Shown here: one piece after another, positions 26,536 to 35,470 of the stretch | Layout: every line of letters starts with the position of its first letter | How positions within the stretch are numbered: position 1 is the first letter of the stretch | Assembly (NCBI GenBank): GCA_910579495.1 | Contig: CAJTVD010000030.1 | Location: 1 to 44,429 of the forward strand | Direction: 5' to 3' | DNA: 44,429 nt | Source: an uncultured Lachnospiraceae bacterium | Lineage (GTDB): Bacteria > Bacillota > Clostridia > Lachnospirales > Lachnospiraceae | Notes under the pieces: generated by a model | The model's database searches: none | What the model was told of the DNA's origin: nothing | The model's input: only the letters and a program-made list of their open reading frames with translations | Program-made: the position numbers and the translations under genes

Positions 26536-27423
26536 TTACTCATGGGGATAATATTCTTTCCTATATTCATGCGGCAATACAAATGCATCGCTATTATCAA
26601 TCAATTTCTTCTGGTATCCAATCATACTGGCATTCACCTGATCTGGCACAAATTCCTTATAGCGTATTTTCATAAAATTCTTATCTTTTAAATCCCTTAT
26701 AATATTCTCCGCATCTTTTTTCCAATCAAATTTATGGTCGTCATAATCTTTTGAAATAAATTCCCAATTATACAAGTCATTCAATACAATGCTGACATTC
26801 CGCTCTCCCCTTTTTAAAAAATCTTTGGCGTCATTCAGACATTCCACGGTTTTACGGATTTGGGAAGCATCAAATGTAGTAACATAAAGCTCCTCAATCT
26901 CTGATACTTCTCCATTCTGACGCATACTATAAAACTCATTTAACAGAGAACGTTCCATGTCCGTTAAACCTGGCGAACAATCTATCACAAACAGATTATT
27001 CACTTCACAAGAGATACACTTTTTCAGAAAAGAGAGCAAATCCTGAAAAAAAATAGAACCACTAATATCCGAATGCTGCCAGAAACGTCCATGAGTATCA
27101 TAATCCTGCCTGCGATTCGCAACTGGATTCAGGAGAACGGCATTCAAAACGGTACCTTTTTCTTTATCTTCCAATATTTTATTGCATACTCTATCATAAT
27201 AACGCTCCTCATATTCATCAAAATACCTGGGCTTTATTTCATCCGGAAACAATGCATAGGACATGCTGGTGCCCCATCTGTCAATATCAATAAAATAAAT
27301 ATTTTTATAAAACCCGTCCTGTGTGCAGCTATGTACGCAATTTGCCAGCGCTACAGACGTTTTTCCGGTTCCCCCTTTAAATGAATTAACCATAATAATT
27401 TTGTTTTCCGTACTCTTACCCAT
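26536..27423 (-). CDS. MinD/ParA-like SIMIBI ATPase
   Basis: A 295-residue ATPase. The deviant Walker A KGGTGKT (residues 16-22), FIDIDRWGTS (A' motif) and FVIDCSPGLTDMERSL (Walker B) place it in the MinD/ParA group. DRWGTSMSYALFP replaces the usual DPQGN. Such proteins dimerise on ATP and act as positional switches or partner-activated regulators. The in-frame start at 27489 overlaps the preceding gene's stop (ATGA), but TTGGAGG sits eight bases before the ATG at 27423, which I prefer. No ParB or centromere is nearby, so ordinary plasmid partition is unlikely; its position inside a defence-like operon suggests it serves the neighbouring HD and 961-aa proteins. Confidence 0.85.
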   Translation of the reverse strand: MGKSTENKIIMVNSFKGGTGKTSVALANCVHSCTQDGFYKNIYFIDIDRWGTSMSYALFPDEIKPRYFDEYEERYYDRVCNKILEDKEKGTVLNAVLLNPVANRRQDYDTHGRFWQHSDISGSIFFQDLLSFLKKCISCEVNNLFVIDCSPGLTDMERSLLNEFYSMRQNGEVSEIEELYVTTFDASQIRKTVECLNDAKDFLKRGERNVSIVLNDLYNWEFISKDYDDHKFDWKKDAENIIRDLKDKNFMKIRYKEFVPDQVNASMIGYQKKLIDNSDAFVLPHEYRKEYYPHE

Positions 27424-27485
27424 TATTTTCCTCCAATTTTGTATATATATCCGTAAGCCAAATAATCTGCCATCAAAATAGCAAA

Positions 27486-30371
27486 TCATTCAGCAAATAC
27501 GTATGCGCTGGAGTATAACTCCTGCATTTTTCTCATTGTATCCTTATCCAATAAATGCATCCGCTGATTTGCACGGATGCATTTAGAAAGCATGTCTGCA
27601 CTATACAAATCAGATTCTGCAAATGTATGAACAGTGTATTCATCAATGCCGTTTCGCTCCCTGACAAAGGCCAGCATCTTTTGAAACTGCATAATTGCCG
27701 CAATATCTGCCGGGCTTCGTTTCTGCGGTTTTCCTATTACTTCTTCATAGTCTAACTGATATCCTTCGATTTCTGTCCTCTGCATATAATCCAGCATTAG
27801 CGCTGTTGGAATATTATTCGTTTCCTCATATAACATCATTATAAACTTTTTCTTAAACGTCTTGTTTTTATTTAGAAGCAGCATCATATCTTCTATCAGC
27901 TTCCTATAATGATTTTCCCGCTCTGCATCCTCTTCCTGATTATTCATAAAAAGCGTGCATTTAAGAAAAATGCTCCTGTCCTGGCAAGAGAGCGTCAGAT
28001 ATGGTATCTCTGATGTTTCGCTTTTATCAGATAAAATACATTTCAAATCATCTAATCCTAACACATCTTCCAAAAATGACTTTAAAAACACTGAAACAGA
28101 AGCTTCCCCATCTTTTTTTAATAACTTACGCTGACAGCCTGCATGAAAATTCACCAGCAGCATTTCCTGGCCAGACAAAATGCTGTGATGTACCTGGAAT
28201 TCTGATAAGTGGTACATATGCTGCATCAACTGCGGATTAGAAGAAAGGAGCACCACAGTACGATGTGAATCTTTCCCTACTTTCTGACGTATCTGATTCA
28301 ACAACGACTGGTTTAATTCTTTTGTATCCCAAAACGCCAGTTTCACATCATGATTTAATTCCATATAATGCATACTGTCCCATAAAATTTCCAGCACGTG
28401 CTCCTGTGTTTCACCAAACAATCGCCCTATTTCAAACTGTTCAAAATCAAGCATAAGTCGGTTTGGCTGTTTGCGCCATTCCCGCAATCTTGGTTTCTGG
28501 TACAGAATACTGCTATCCGCCAAAAAAAGAAGATCTGAATCACGAATCATATATTCTATATCATATTCCTGTCCAGTGATATACATTTCTTTCGTAAAGC
28601 GAAATAGCACCTGAGGATATTCCACATCCATTTCCATATTTTCCTGCAATTGCTTTTTTAATTCTTCCTCTTTGTCACTGACAATATTTAAAATGACTTT
28701 ATGTACCATGCTTTTTTCAGATTCTGCAAATCCTTTGAGTTTTCTTGTCATAGACATTATTTCGCTCATATCATTAATCCCTACAATTGTTACATATACC
28801 TCGGATAAATATTTTTGACGCTCCATATAATCCAGCAAATCTTCATTCAAGAGACGGATATTTACCCACGAGCTTGCTGTATGCTCTTGTGTTTTCTCAA
28901 ATATAATGTCCGGATTTATATTTTGAATACTGCTATAATCAAGCTGGTACAATTCTTCCTGAACCAACAAATAACGGACAGGAAAATTCATCCCCTCACT
29001 GCCTATCATTGACCTGATTGTCTGTTCCCAGAATTCTCCTGTTTGGACAGCCAACAATTCTCGGTATTCCTCATATTTCTTTTTTAATGAAATGAAATAA
29101 AAACCTACCAGCGGATGGTAAAATGGCATATAAATCTTCCCATTTTCTTCTTTGCAAAATATCCTCTGCAAACGGCTTAAAAAATGCATGCCAAGGCACA
29201 TCCGGGCAATTCCTTTATCCGAAATGCATCTTCCCATCAGCTCAAAATAGCATCTAACAAATTTTTCCTGGCACCCTGCATAATGCCATAAATAAGCAGG
29301 CGTATACTTACTGCCTTCTTCCATTGCCCGCAAAAACAATTGCTGCAATTCTAAAAGTTTTTCCCGCAAAAACATCCTTTTTTCTTCTGTAAAACTCAGC
29401 AATTCCATTAATTCTCTGATTTCCTGAAATTCTGTCTCTATTTCCTGTTTATCTGGATAAGAAAACCTCTGTTTACTGTCTAACAGTATCTCATCCTCTG
29501 GCTTTGCCTCTAAAAGAATGTCCTCCACTTGCTGCATAGGTTCTTTCAAAAATTCCTGCATGACATATTCGTAAGAATTTTCATAGGACTGGCCTTCCTG
29601 TTTTTCCTGTGACAAATCTTTGCGTTTTCGACCGCTTCCCTTAAACAATTGCTCTATCTTTTCATCATATGAAACATTTTTAAATACACTTTTCAAATCA
29701 TTCTTTGAAAGCCATCTCATGATGTCCTGCCGCGTTTTTACGGAAAATTCTACTTTTTTTTCTGTAATCCCTCCCATCAATTTTGTCTCCGCCAGCAAAG
29801 GATCTGAATTTCGTATTAATTTTTTTAAATATTGTTTTTTCTTTGCTTTATCTAAATCCTTATCATTATTATTCCTAATAGCCCACAGCTCCAACTGATA
29901 TAGGTTTCGGACTATTTTTGAAAATTTGAAATTTCCAGATTTATCGATACAGGAATCTAAATATTGGAACAAATCTTCCAACGCAATTTGCCTTGACTCC
30001 ATAATGGTTTCCAACACTTTTTTACAGTCACTATCCGGTTCCTGTCCGAATGTAGCTGTCAGGCATTGCCAGAATATATCCCTGTCTTCTGGAATCGCAG
30101 GATATTCTACAAAGTCTTTCAGGGAATCAATCATCTTTACACTGTCATTAGAAAACAAGACAATTCTTGATACACTTTTATCATTGCGCAGAACCACTGC
30201 CTGTGAATATTCTTTCCGTTCAAACCAGGCCATCGCATAATCGGCTTCCAGTTTCAAAAAACCATCTACCAGTTTTTTTTCAATGTCTACAATAGCAATA
30301 AAATATTCTTTCCGCCCTTTTGTCAGCAGCTCAATATATGTCCGCATATACTTGACAAATTTCTCTATCAT
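27486..30371 (-). CDS. Large 961-residue protein of unknown function
   Basis: I do not recognise this protein. No Walker A, nuclease, methylase or membrane segment is evident. The N-terminus (EKFVKYMRTYIELLTKGRKE) begins a mixed alpha/beta region, with RIVLFSNDSVKMIDSLKDF near residue 65. The middle is highly charged and helical; a Rossmann-like stretch (VYVTIVGINDMSEI, LLFLADSSILYQ) occurs around residues 530-630, and TVVLLSSNPQLMQHM lies farther on. The ATG at 30371 overlaps the previous gene's TGA by four bases (ATGA) and is chosen over an upstream in-frame start at 30443. Its size and central place in the operon suggest a scaffold or sensor subunit. Confidence 0.8.
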   Translation of the reverse strand: MIEKFVKYMRTYIELLTKGRKEYFIAIVDIEKKLVDGFLKLEADYAMAWFERKEYSQAVVLRNDKSVSRIVLFSNDSVKMIDSLKDFVEYPAIPEDRDIFWQCLTATFGQEPDSDCKKVLETIMESRQIALEDLFQYLDSCIDKSGNFKFSKIVRNLYQLELWAIRNNNDKDLDKAKKKQYLKKLIRNSDPLLAETKLMGGITEKKVEFSVKTRQDIMRWLSKNDLKSVFKNVSYDEKIEQLFKGSGRKRKDLSQEKQEGQSYENSYEYVMQEFLKEPMQQVEDILLEAKPEDEILLDSKQRFSYPDKQEIETEFQEIRELMELLSFTEEKRMFLREKLLELQQLFLRAMEEGSKYTPAYLWHYAGCQEKFVRCYFELMGRCISDKGIARMCLGMHFLSRLQRIFCKEENGKIYMPFYHPLVGFYFISLKKKYEEYRELLAVQTGEFWEQTIRSMIGSEGMNFPVRYLLVQEELYQLDYSSIQNINPDIIFEKTQEHTASSWVNIRLLNEDLLDYMERQKYLSEVYVTIVGINDMSEIMSMTRKLKGFAESEKSMVHKVILNIVSDKEEELKKQLQENMEMDVEYPQVLFRFTKEMYITGQEYDIEYMIRDSDLLFLADSSILYQKPRLREWRKQPNRLMLDFEQFEIGRLFGETQEHVLEILWDSMHYMELNHDVKLAFWDTKELNQSLLNQIRQKVGKDSHRTVVLLSSNPQLMQHMYHLSEFQVHHSILSGQEMLLVNFHAGCQRKLLKKDGEASVSVFLKSFLEDVLGLDDLKCILSDKSETSEIPYLTLSCQDRSIFLKCTLFMNNQEEDAERENHYRKLIEDMMLLLNKNKTFKKKFIMMLYEETNNIPTALMLDYMQRTEIEGYQLDYEEVIGKPQKRSPADIAAIMQFQKMLAFVRERNGIDEYTVHTFAESDLYSADMLSKCIRANQRMHLLDKDTMRKMQELYSSAYVFAE

Positions 30372-31867
30372 AAAAGTGTAAATTCCCCTTTCTCCTCTGG
30401 AAGTGTAATGACATATCCGCTGTCTGAAAGCCGAATCAGGCAATTAATTTCATCCAGATTATCAATTAAAGCCTGCTCGTTCTGCCTGAATTCCTGAAAC
30501 GGAACTTTCATATGCAGTTTTTTTAACATCTTATCCATCTGATCATTCTTCTGAATGCAAATCCCATATTTTTCCTGTAAAAAGTCCAAAAAATTATCCA
30601 AATACGCGTACGTACTCTCTTCCTTTGCTAGATACAACCTTACCAGAAATTCCAGTAAGGACGGAGATAATGCAAAATATTTATGTTTAGAACGGGTTTT
30701 TGGAAATACAAATTCAATGTCTTTCCCACATGTGTTAAGGGCAGAGGAAATTTTACTCAAGGCAGATCCTTTCCTAGCCTTGCTCATATCAATATAACAC
30801 ATCACAAATTCCTCTGACGGATACGTTTTTTCTTTTACGCCCTCCAGTGCAAACATTTTTCGAATAGATGGGTATAGAGATTCCTTAGCATCTATCTTAA
30901 AACTGGAATGGAATACCTCCCTTACAAATTGAATCATTTCTTTCTTCCCGTTTTTTCCTATCACAAAAATTTCATCATCTGAATTTTCAACCACAATATT
31001 CTGGTTGTCCACTTGTTCTTCCTTCAAACATTGAATATAAAACTCTTTCAGTTCTGTCTGGAACACAAAACGGATTTCTGAATAATTCTGTACACAGGCA
31101 AGATGATACGCCTCGCCGTTTGACAAATGACTCGACCCTTGACACAGCACATACCCCCGGTTTGAAGTAATTGCCTTCTTATTTATGATAAATTGGATGA
31201 CATAAAAGTCTAACAGTGTAGCCAGATAATCATAACGTTTATAGAAATCCAGATTCCGGAAAAACCTGTGTTCTAACAGCTTGTATAAATCTTCCCTAAA
31301 ATTCCTTCGGACATTTCTAAAATTTCCTGATTTCAACATATCAAATTCATGATTTCTCTTTTCTTCCCTTTTCCAGCCATCCCTGCCAAAATACTTCTCA
31401 CAAATAGTACTCATAAGATAACTTACCCCATCTGCACCACTGTACAAATATTCAAACAGCAAACCTTGTACTTCGCGAAAAACTTCCTCTTTCTCAATAC
31501 CTGGTATCATACAATAGAGAAGATGCCGCAAATTGTAGGGGGCGCTGCGCAGCATTTGCGGTTTTAATGGAAAATAATAATGTTTTTTTTCACTAAACAA
31601 AATCATATCTTCCCCGGAAAACCGCCGAAAAAAATAATTAAAAGACTCTTCCAATTGTTTTTTCTTTTGATCATTATCTTCTTCACATATAAGAATTTTC
31701 TCATCAAGAAAGTCCTCATAACTATACTGTCGTTCCTTTCCCCTCTCATCCTCCAGAAAAAACTCTGATAAAAAATTGTTAACCAACAAATATTTTGGCG
31801 TTTCTGGTCCCGAAATGCCTATGTAAGAAGCCAGTTCTCTCTCATTGGCTTTATCACCTGTGCCCAT
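30368..31867 (-). CDS. 499-residue protein of unknown function, second gene of the operon
   Basis: I do not recognise this protein. It is soluble, rich in Lys, Glu and aromatic residues, and mostly helical, with no P-loop or cysteine cluster. A segment around residues 195-230 (HRFFRNLDFYKRYDYLATLL) is a likely helical pair, and the C-terminus looks like a winged-helix (LIDNLDEINCLIRLSDSGYV). The ATG at 31867 follows AGAGGG by six bases and lies two bases beyond the ATPase stop; its own TGA overlaps the ATG of the 961-residue gene. Such tight coupling suggests a fixed-stoichiometry complex with its neighbours. Confidence 0.8.
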   Translation of the reverse strand: MGTGDKANERELASYIGISGPETPKYLLVNNFLSEFFLEDERGKERQYSYEDFLDEKILICEEDNDQKKKQLEESFNYFFRRFSGEDMILFSEKKHYYFPLKPQMLRSAPYNLRHLLYCMIPGIEKEEVFREVQGLLFEYLYSGADGVSYLMSTICEKYFGRDGWKREEKRNHEFDMLKSGNFRNVRRNFREDLYKLLEHRFFRNLDFYKRYDYLATLLDFYVIQFIINKKAITSNRGYVLCQGSSHLSNGEAYHLACVQNYSEIRFVFQTELKEFYIQCLKEEQVDNQNIVVENSDDEIFVIGKNGKKEMIQFVREVFHSSFKIDAKESLYPSIRKMFALEGVKEKTYPSEEFVMCYIDMSKARKGSALSKISSALNTCGKDIEFVFPKTRSKHKYFALSPSLLEFLVRLYLAKEESTYAYLDNFLDFLQEKYGICIQKNDQMDKMLKKLHMKVPFQEFRQNEQALIDNLDEINCLIRLSDSGYVITLPEEKGEFTLL

Positions 31868-31869
31868 AA

Positions 31870-33420
31870 TCAACCCTCTTTTCTTATTTTAACCACTGTA
31901 CTCTGGCCTTTCAAAAAATGATTTAAATGCTGAACACTTAATGAAAAATCACATAGCCCTTTCTGATCCTGGTTGTTAAATCTGACGTGCATTCTTTCAT
32001 AAGCGCCATTTTTTTTCTTCAGAATTTTCTGATAAAATGAATTAATCCGGTATTCTTCCAATGACTTGCTATTATGGCTCAAATAATAATAATCATCTGC
32101 CATCATTAAGTAACGGAACAGTTTGTAATCTACCACAAGGGTAATCGCATCAATATTTTCATTTTCCTGAAATACATAGCTGATAGAAAAGCGGTTCTGT
32201 TCTTCTGGCTTATGTATATCCATATCTAAATTCTCAAAATCAAGGCCATACCTATGCCAAATCATATCTATATTGCCAAGCTCAAATTCTGTCTGGATAT
32301 CATCCCCAAACATTACCGGCGTATCAGCCACTTTCATGGCAAGATCACTCTGCCCCCGCCTTGTTAATCTTCCAAGGCCACGCTTTAAGCGATACAACTC
32401 TTTGCTTTGGATCTCTGCTGAATCAATAAAAGGTGTCTCCTGAAAAAAAGAAATCACATTTTGAAATTCCGTTAAATAATCTACTGCCAGCAATTCATAA
32501 GGATTCTCCTGCCCATAAAAAAACTTTTTTCGCTTTTCCCTGCGGCATTCTTCTACTGAATGATATTCCAGGATATCGCTTTTCGAATTTTTAAATGCCG
32601 GATCCATACGGCATATATTTAAAAGCACCTTATCCAAATGATTTTCCTGATTAAAGACAGCATCTACAAAAAAATTCTCTTTCTCCTTCCTTTCTTTGCG
32701 TTCTCTGCAGTTATCTCCAAATGTCACCATATAAGCCAGCAAAGATAACAATTCTCGGAATGTAACATGCTCTCCTGTCAAATAGATTGCATCACACATA
32801 ATCCGCACACTTTCCATTCCTCTTTTTGACAACAAAAAATTCAGATTTTCCTGAAATGCACAATTTTCACAAAACCTGCAATCCCTGTTTTCGCATGGTT
32901 TTCTATCATAGGAAAAAAAAGCCTGCACAATTTGTTGAAATACCTCTTTATCGTGTGCAAGATTTCTTTTCTCAAAGTTTATGATTTTCACCCTGTCATT
33001 TTCCCGGCTGAGTTTTTCCATCAAAGATCGCTGATACTTAATCACACATTTTGTAAATATACCCACGTTGGCTGCAATGATAATCCGCTCTTTCGTTTTT
33101 CCATCAATTATATCAGCAATTCTTTTCAATGTTTTCTCTTTTTCTGTCTCTGCCTCAGCTGAAAAATCCATATACGGTTCACAAAATCCATTTTCATCTA
33201 ATTTTTTTCGCAATGTTCGGATCAGCCGGGATTTTCCATCTCCGGCTTCTCCTGTCAGCAGAATAAATTGCAATTTGTCAAGATTTGCAAGAGTATCCTT
33301 CTCTTCTTGTAATGTGACTTGAAATCCTCCCTCTTCTCTGCGCTCATCCATCATATTTATGTGTCCTTGATATACAGAACAATATTTTAATAATTCTTCA
33401 ATCTTTTCTGAAATATTCAT
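31870..33420 (-). CDS. P-loop ATPase with four-cysteine cluster, first gene of the operon
   Basis: A 516-residue ATPase. Walker A is GEAGDGKS at 57-64, followed by RLIRTLRKKL; IIIAANVGIF near 113-122 could be the Walker B/sensor strand. Cys176, 181, 184 and 187 (KPCENRDCRFCENC) look like a structural zinc site. The layout (GDGKS P-loop, AxNxG strand, Cys-rich segment, then xRELLxLLxY helix) recalls DptF-type ATPases of phosphorothioation-linked restriction, but this is an impression from motifs and no dnd genes are present. The ATG at 33420 has AAAGGTG six bases upstream and is preferred over GTG at 33429. It heads a seven-gene operon behind a strong promoter. Confidence 0.82.
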   Translation of the reverse strand: MNISEKIEELLKYCSVYQGHINMMDERREEGGFQVTLQEEKDTLANLDKLQFILLTGEAGDGKSRLIRTLRKKLDENGFCEPYMDFSAEAETEKEKTLKRIADIIDGKTKERIIIAANVGIFTKCVIKYQRSLMEKLSRENDRVKIINFEKRNLAHDKEVFQQIVQAFFSYDRKPCENRDCRFCENCAFQENLNFLLSKRGMESVRIMCDAIYLTGEHVTFRELLSLLAYMVTFGDNCRERKERKEKENFFVDAVFNQENHLDKVLLNICRMDPAFKNSKSDILEYHSVEECRREKRKKFFYGQENPYELLAVDYLTEFQNVISFFQETPFIDSAEIQSKELYRLKRGLGRLTRRGQSDLAMKVADTPVMFGDDIQTEFELGNIDMIWHRYGLDFENLDMDIHKPEEQNRFSISYVFQENENIDAITLVVDYKLFRYLMMADDYYYLSHNSKSLEEYRINSFYQKILKKKNGAYERMHVRFNNQDQKGLCDFSLSVQHLNHFLKGQSTVVKIRKEG

Positions 33421-33452
33421 ACTCTTCACCTTTAACTGCTATTTTATCTACA

Positions 33453-33481
33453 ATTATATTCCATACTTATTCTTCTGTAAA
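33453..33481 (-). promoter_or_regulatory. Near-consensus sigma-A promoter of the seven-gene operon
   Basis: On the minus strand TTTACA (33476-33481) and TATAAT (33453-33458) are separated by exactly 17 bases, about 33 bases before the chosen ATG of the ATPase gene. No palindromic operator was noted next to it, so constitutive expression is plausible. Confidence 0.75.
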
Positions 33482-33546
33482 GGAAATTGATCTTATCATC
33501 AATATTCCAGGCTGTAAATTTATTAAATGTAATAAGAACAGCTTTC

Positions 33547-33744
33547 ACCCCGGCAAACTATCCCTCAGACAGAGTACGCCCCACCCCACCCGTGCATTTG
33601 GATACTCCGCTTCCCCACTAATCGGCTTCGCCCCTCTCCTCAGATATGCCTTCACCTTCTCCCCGTACAAAAATACATCATTCCCCTGCACGATCCCCGT
33701 TCCTGTCAAGCAGATGTTTTAAAATATTTCAACTTTTTTTCACT
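33547..33744. repeat. Right copy of the conserved block, in the gap between operon and recombinases
   Basis: ACCCCGGCAAACTAT (33547-33561), CGCCCCA (33577-33583), CTGTCAAG (33703-33710) and AACTTTTTTTCACT (33731-33744) repeat the block found at 23462-23540. The whole gap 33482-33871 has no convincing gene; a 15-base palindrome GAAATTT-t-AAATTTC at 33866-33880 spans the stop codon of the neighbouring recombinase. The block may be an old integration end or a conserved upstream sequence. Confidence 0.6.
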
Positions 33745-33871
33745 GCTTTTTCCCGGAAACCCGTGGGAAGCTGTTACATTGTTGCTGCTTTTGCCACTCC
33801 CTGCTGTCATAGGATTGCCACATCTTCCAACACCAGCCGGAATATTGTTGCCACATTTTCATGCCGAAATT

Positions 33872-35470
33872 TTAAATTTCTGACAGGCAGCCCCCCTGTC
33901 CGTCAGCTTTCCCACCATGAAACCTCCAGAAAATATCCACCGCCTTATCCTGGCCGATCTCAATTCTGTCTACAAAAGCATCGGCCATCTCATTTGTCAG
34001 TTCTGCAAATCCGGCATACTTTAACAGAAACTCCTGCCCTTTCCTTTCTGATTCCGGCAGCTTCTCATACTTCGCCATCTCATCCCGTATCCCGGCTCTT
34101 CTCTGTTCCAACACAGAAATCCTCTGCTCCAGCTGTCTGCGCCCTTCCAGATATCCTTCCCTGGTATGAGTTCCTGCATGATAGCCTTCCAGAAGCAGTC
34201 CTTTCTTTTCAATCAGTTCCTGGATCCCCTGCTCCACAATCTTCATGTCTCTGACAAGCCCGGTCTGCTTTTCCTTTACTGCCCGTAATGCCGTTTTCCT
34301 CACAAAGTCCAGATCGGCAAGCTCTTCCACCTGCTTTTTTATCTGCTCAAGCACGATTTTCTCCAAAACCTCATTGCTGATACTGTCTGCCATACATTCA
34401 TTTTCACTGCTCAGTTTCTGACTGGCACAATAGAAAAACAGCTTTCTGTCTGCCAGCTTCATCACTTTTAGCCGCCGTTTGCAATAACCACAGTACACCT
34501 TTCCTTTCAGCGCATACAAAATCGGATTTCGCACGGACGGCTCCTTTTGGAAAAACTTTTCCTGCACCTTGTCAAAAGTCTCTCTGCCAACAATCGCCGG
34601 ATGGTGGTTCTCCACCTCCTCCCATTCCTCTCTGGGTTTCAATATCTTCCGGCTGCTGCCCACCTCTGCCTGTGACGATTTGTGCCAGACCATACTTCCC
34701 ACATAATTTTTATTGGTCAATATCGCCCGCACTGTCCCTGGCTGCCAGTATTTCCGCTCCTGCAAAAGTTCCTTCCGTCTCTGCCTTTTCCTCAGATTTT
34801 TAAACTCCAGAGGAGTTAAAACATTTTCATCATTCAGCGTTTTGCAGATCTGTGTCAGGTTCCGGCCTGCCAGCGACAACTCAAAAATATGCCTGACCAC
34901 TTTTGCCTCTTCGGGAAGAATCCACAATTCATAAGGATTTTCCGGGTTCTTTCCATATCCGAAAGGCGTATTTCCCGTGGCATACTTCCCCTGCTTCCTT
35001 TTGGCCGACACGGAACTTTTCACCTTTTCAGAAATATCTTTACAATAAAAATCCGCAAGCAACGTCTTGAATCCAATATCAATATCCGCTGTTTTTCCAA
35101 TATAGTCTTTGCTGTCATAGTGGTCGGTAACAGAGATAAAACGGATACCCAAAAACGGAAAAATCTGCTCCAGATACGTTCCCATCTCAATATAGTCTCT
35201 GGAAAACCGGGATAAATCCTTTACGATCACGCAGCTTATCTCATTTTGCCTGACTTCTTCCAATAATGCCTGGATTCCCGGCCTTTCCATGGTTATTCCG
35301 GAATAACCGTCATCATAAAATTCGCTGTATTCATAATCCGACAATTCCTTATGCCCCGAAACGTACCGCCTGATTAGAAGTCTCTGGTTTGTAATGCTGT
35401 TACTCTCTTCCTTCCCATCATCATCCTCTATGGAAAGGCGGTAATAGGCTCCAATCTTATTCCTCCCCAT
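33872..35470 (-). CDS. Large serine recombinase (third of three)
   Basis: A 532-residue site-specific recombinase. The resolvase domain has the catalytic serine in AYYRLSIEDD (Ser13), YDDGYSGITMERPG and VKDLSRFSRDYIEMGTYLEQ. It is followed by the recombinase domain (NTPFGYGKNP, IFELSLAGRN) and a zinc ribbon (YCGYCKRRLKVM with a later Cys pair), then coiled coil. The ATG at 35470 has AAAGGAGA ten bases upstream and overlaps the preceding recombinase by 14 bases. Large serine recombinases integrate or excise mobile elements at short att sites; triplets like this are common at the ends of clostridial elements. Confidence 0.93.
   Translation of the reverse strand: MGRNKIGAYYRLSIEDDDGKEESNSITNQRLLIRRYVSGHKELSDYEYSEFYDDGYSGITMERPGIQALLEEVRQNEISCVIVKDLSRFSRDYIEMGTYLEQIFPFLGIRFISVTDHYDSKDYIGKTADIDIGFKTLLADFYCKDISEKVKSSVSAKRKQGKYATGNTPFGYGKNPENPYELWILPEEAKVVRHIFELSLAGRNLTQICKTLNDENVLTPLEFKNLRKRQRRKELLQERKYWQPGTVRAILTNKNYVGSMVWHKSSQAEVGSSRKILKPREEWEEVENHHPAIVGRETFDKVQEKFFQKEPSVRNPILYALKGKVYCGYCKRRLKVMKLADRKLFFYCASQKLSSENECMADSISNEVLEKIVLEQIKKQVEELADLDFVRKTALRAVKEKQTGLVRDMKIVEQGIQELIEKKGLLLEGYHAGTHTREGYLEGRRQLEQRISVLEQRRAGIRDEMAKYEKLPESERKGQEFLLKYAGFAELTNEMADAFVDRIEIGQDKAVDIFWRFHGGKADGQGGCLSEI

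Noticed and set aside
23741..33481. BREX, DISARM, Dnd/Ssp or Zorya as identity of the seven-gene operon
   Set aside because: No PglZ, methyltransferase, DndBCDE/SspB-D, SNF2 helicase or MotAB-like genes were seen among the translations.
33646..34254. Plus-strand frame of 202 codons overlapping the end of a recombinase
   Set aside because: It is antisense to the recombinase C-terminus, has no ribosome site and is rich in Ser, Pro and His as shadows usually are.
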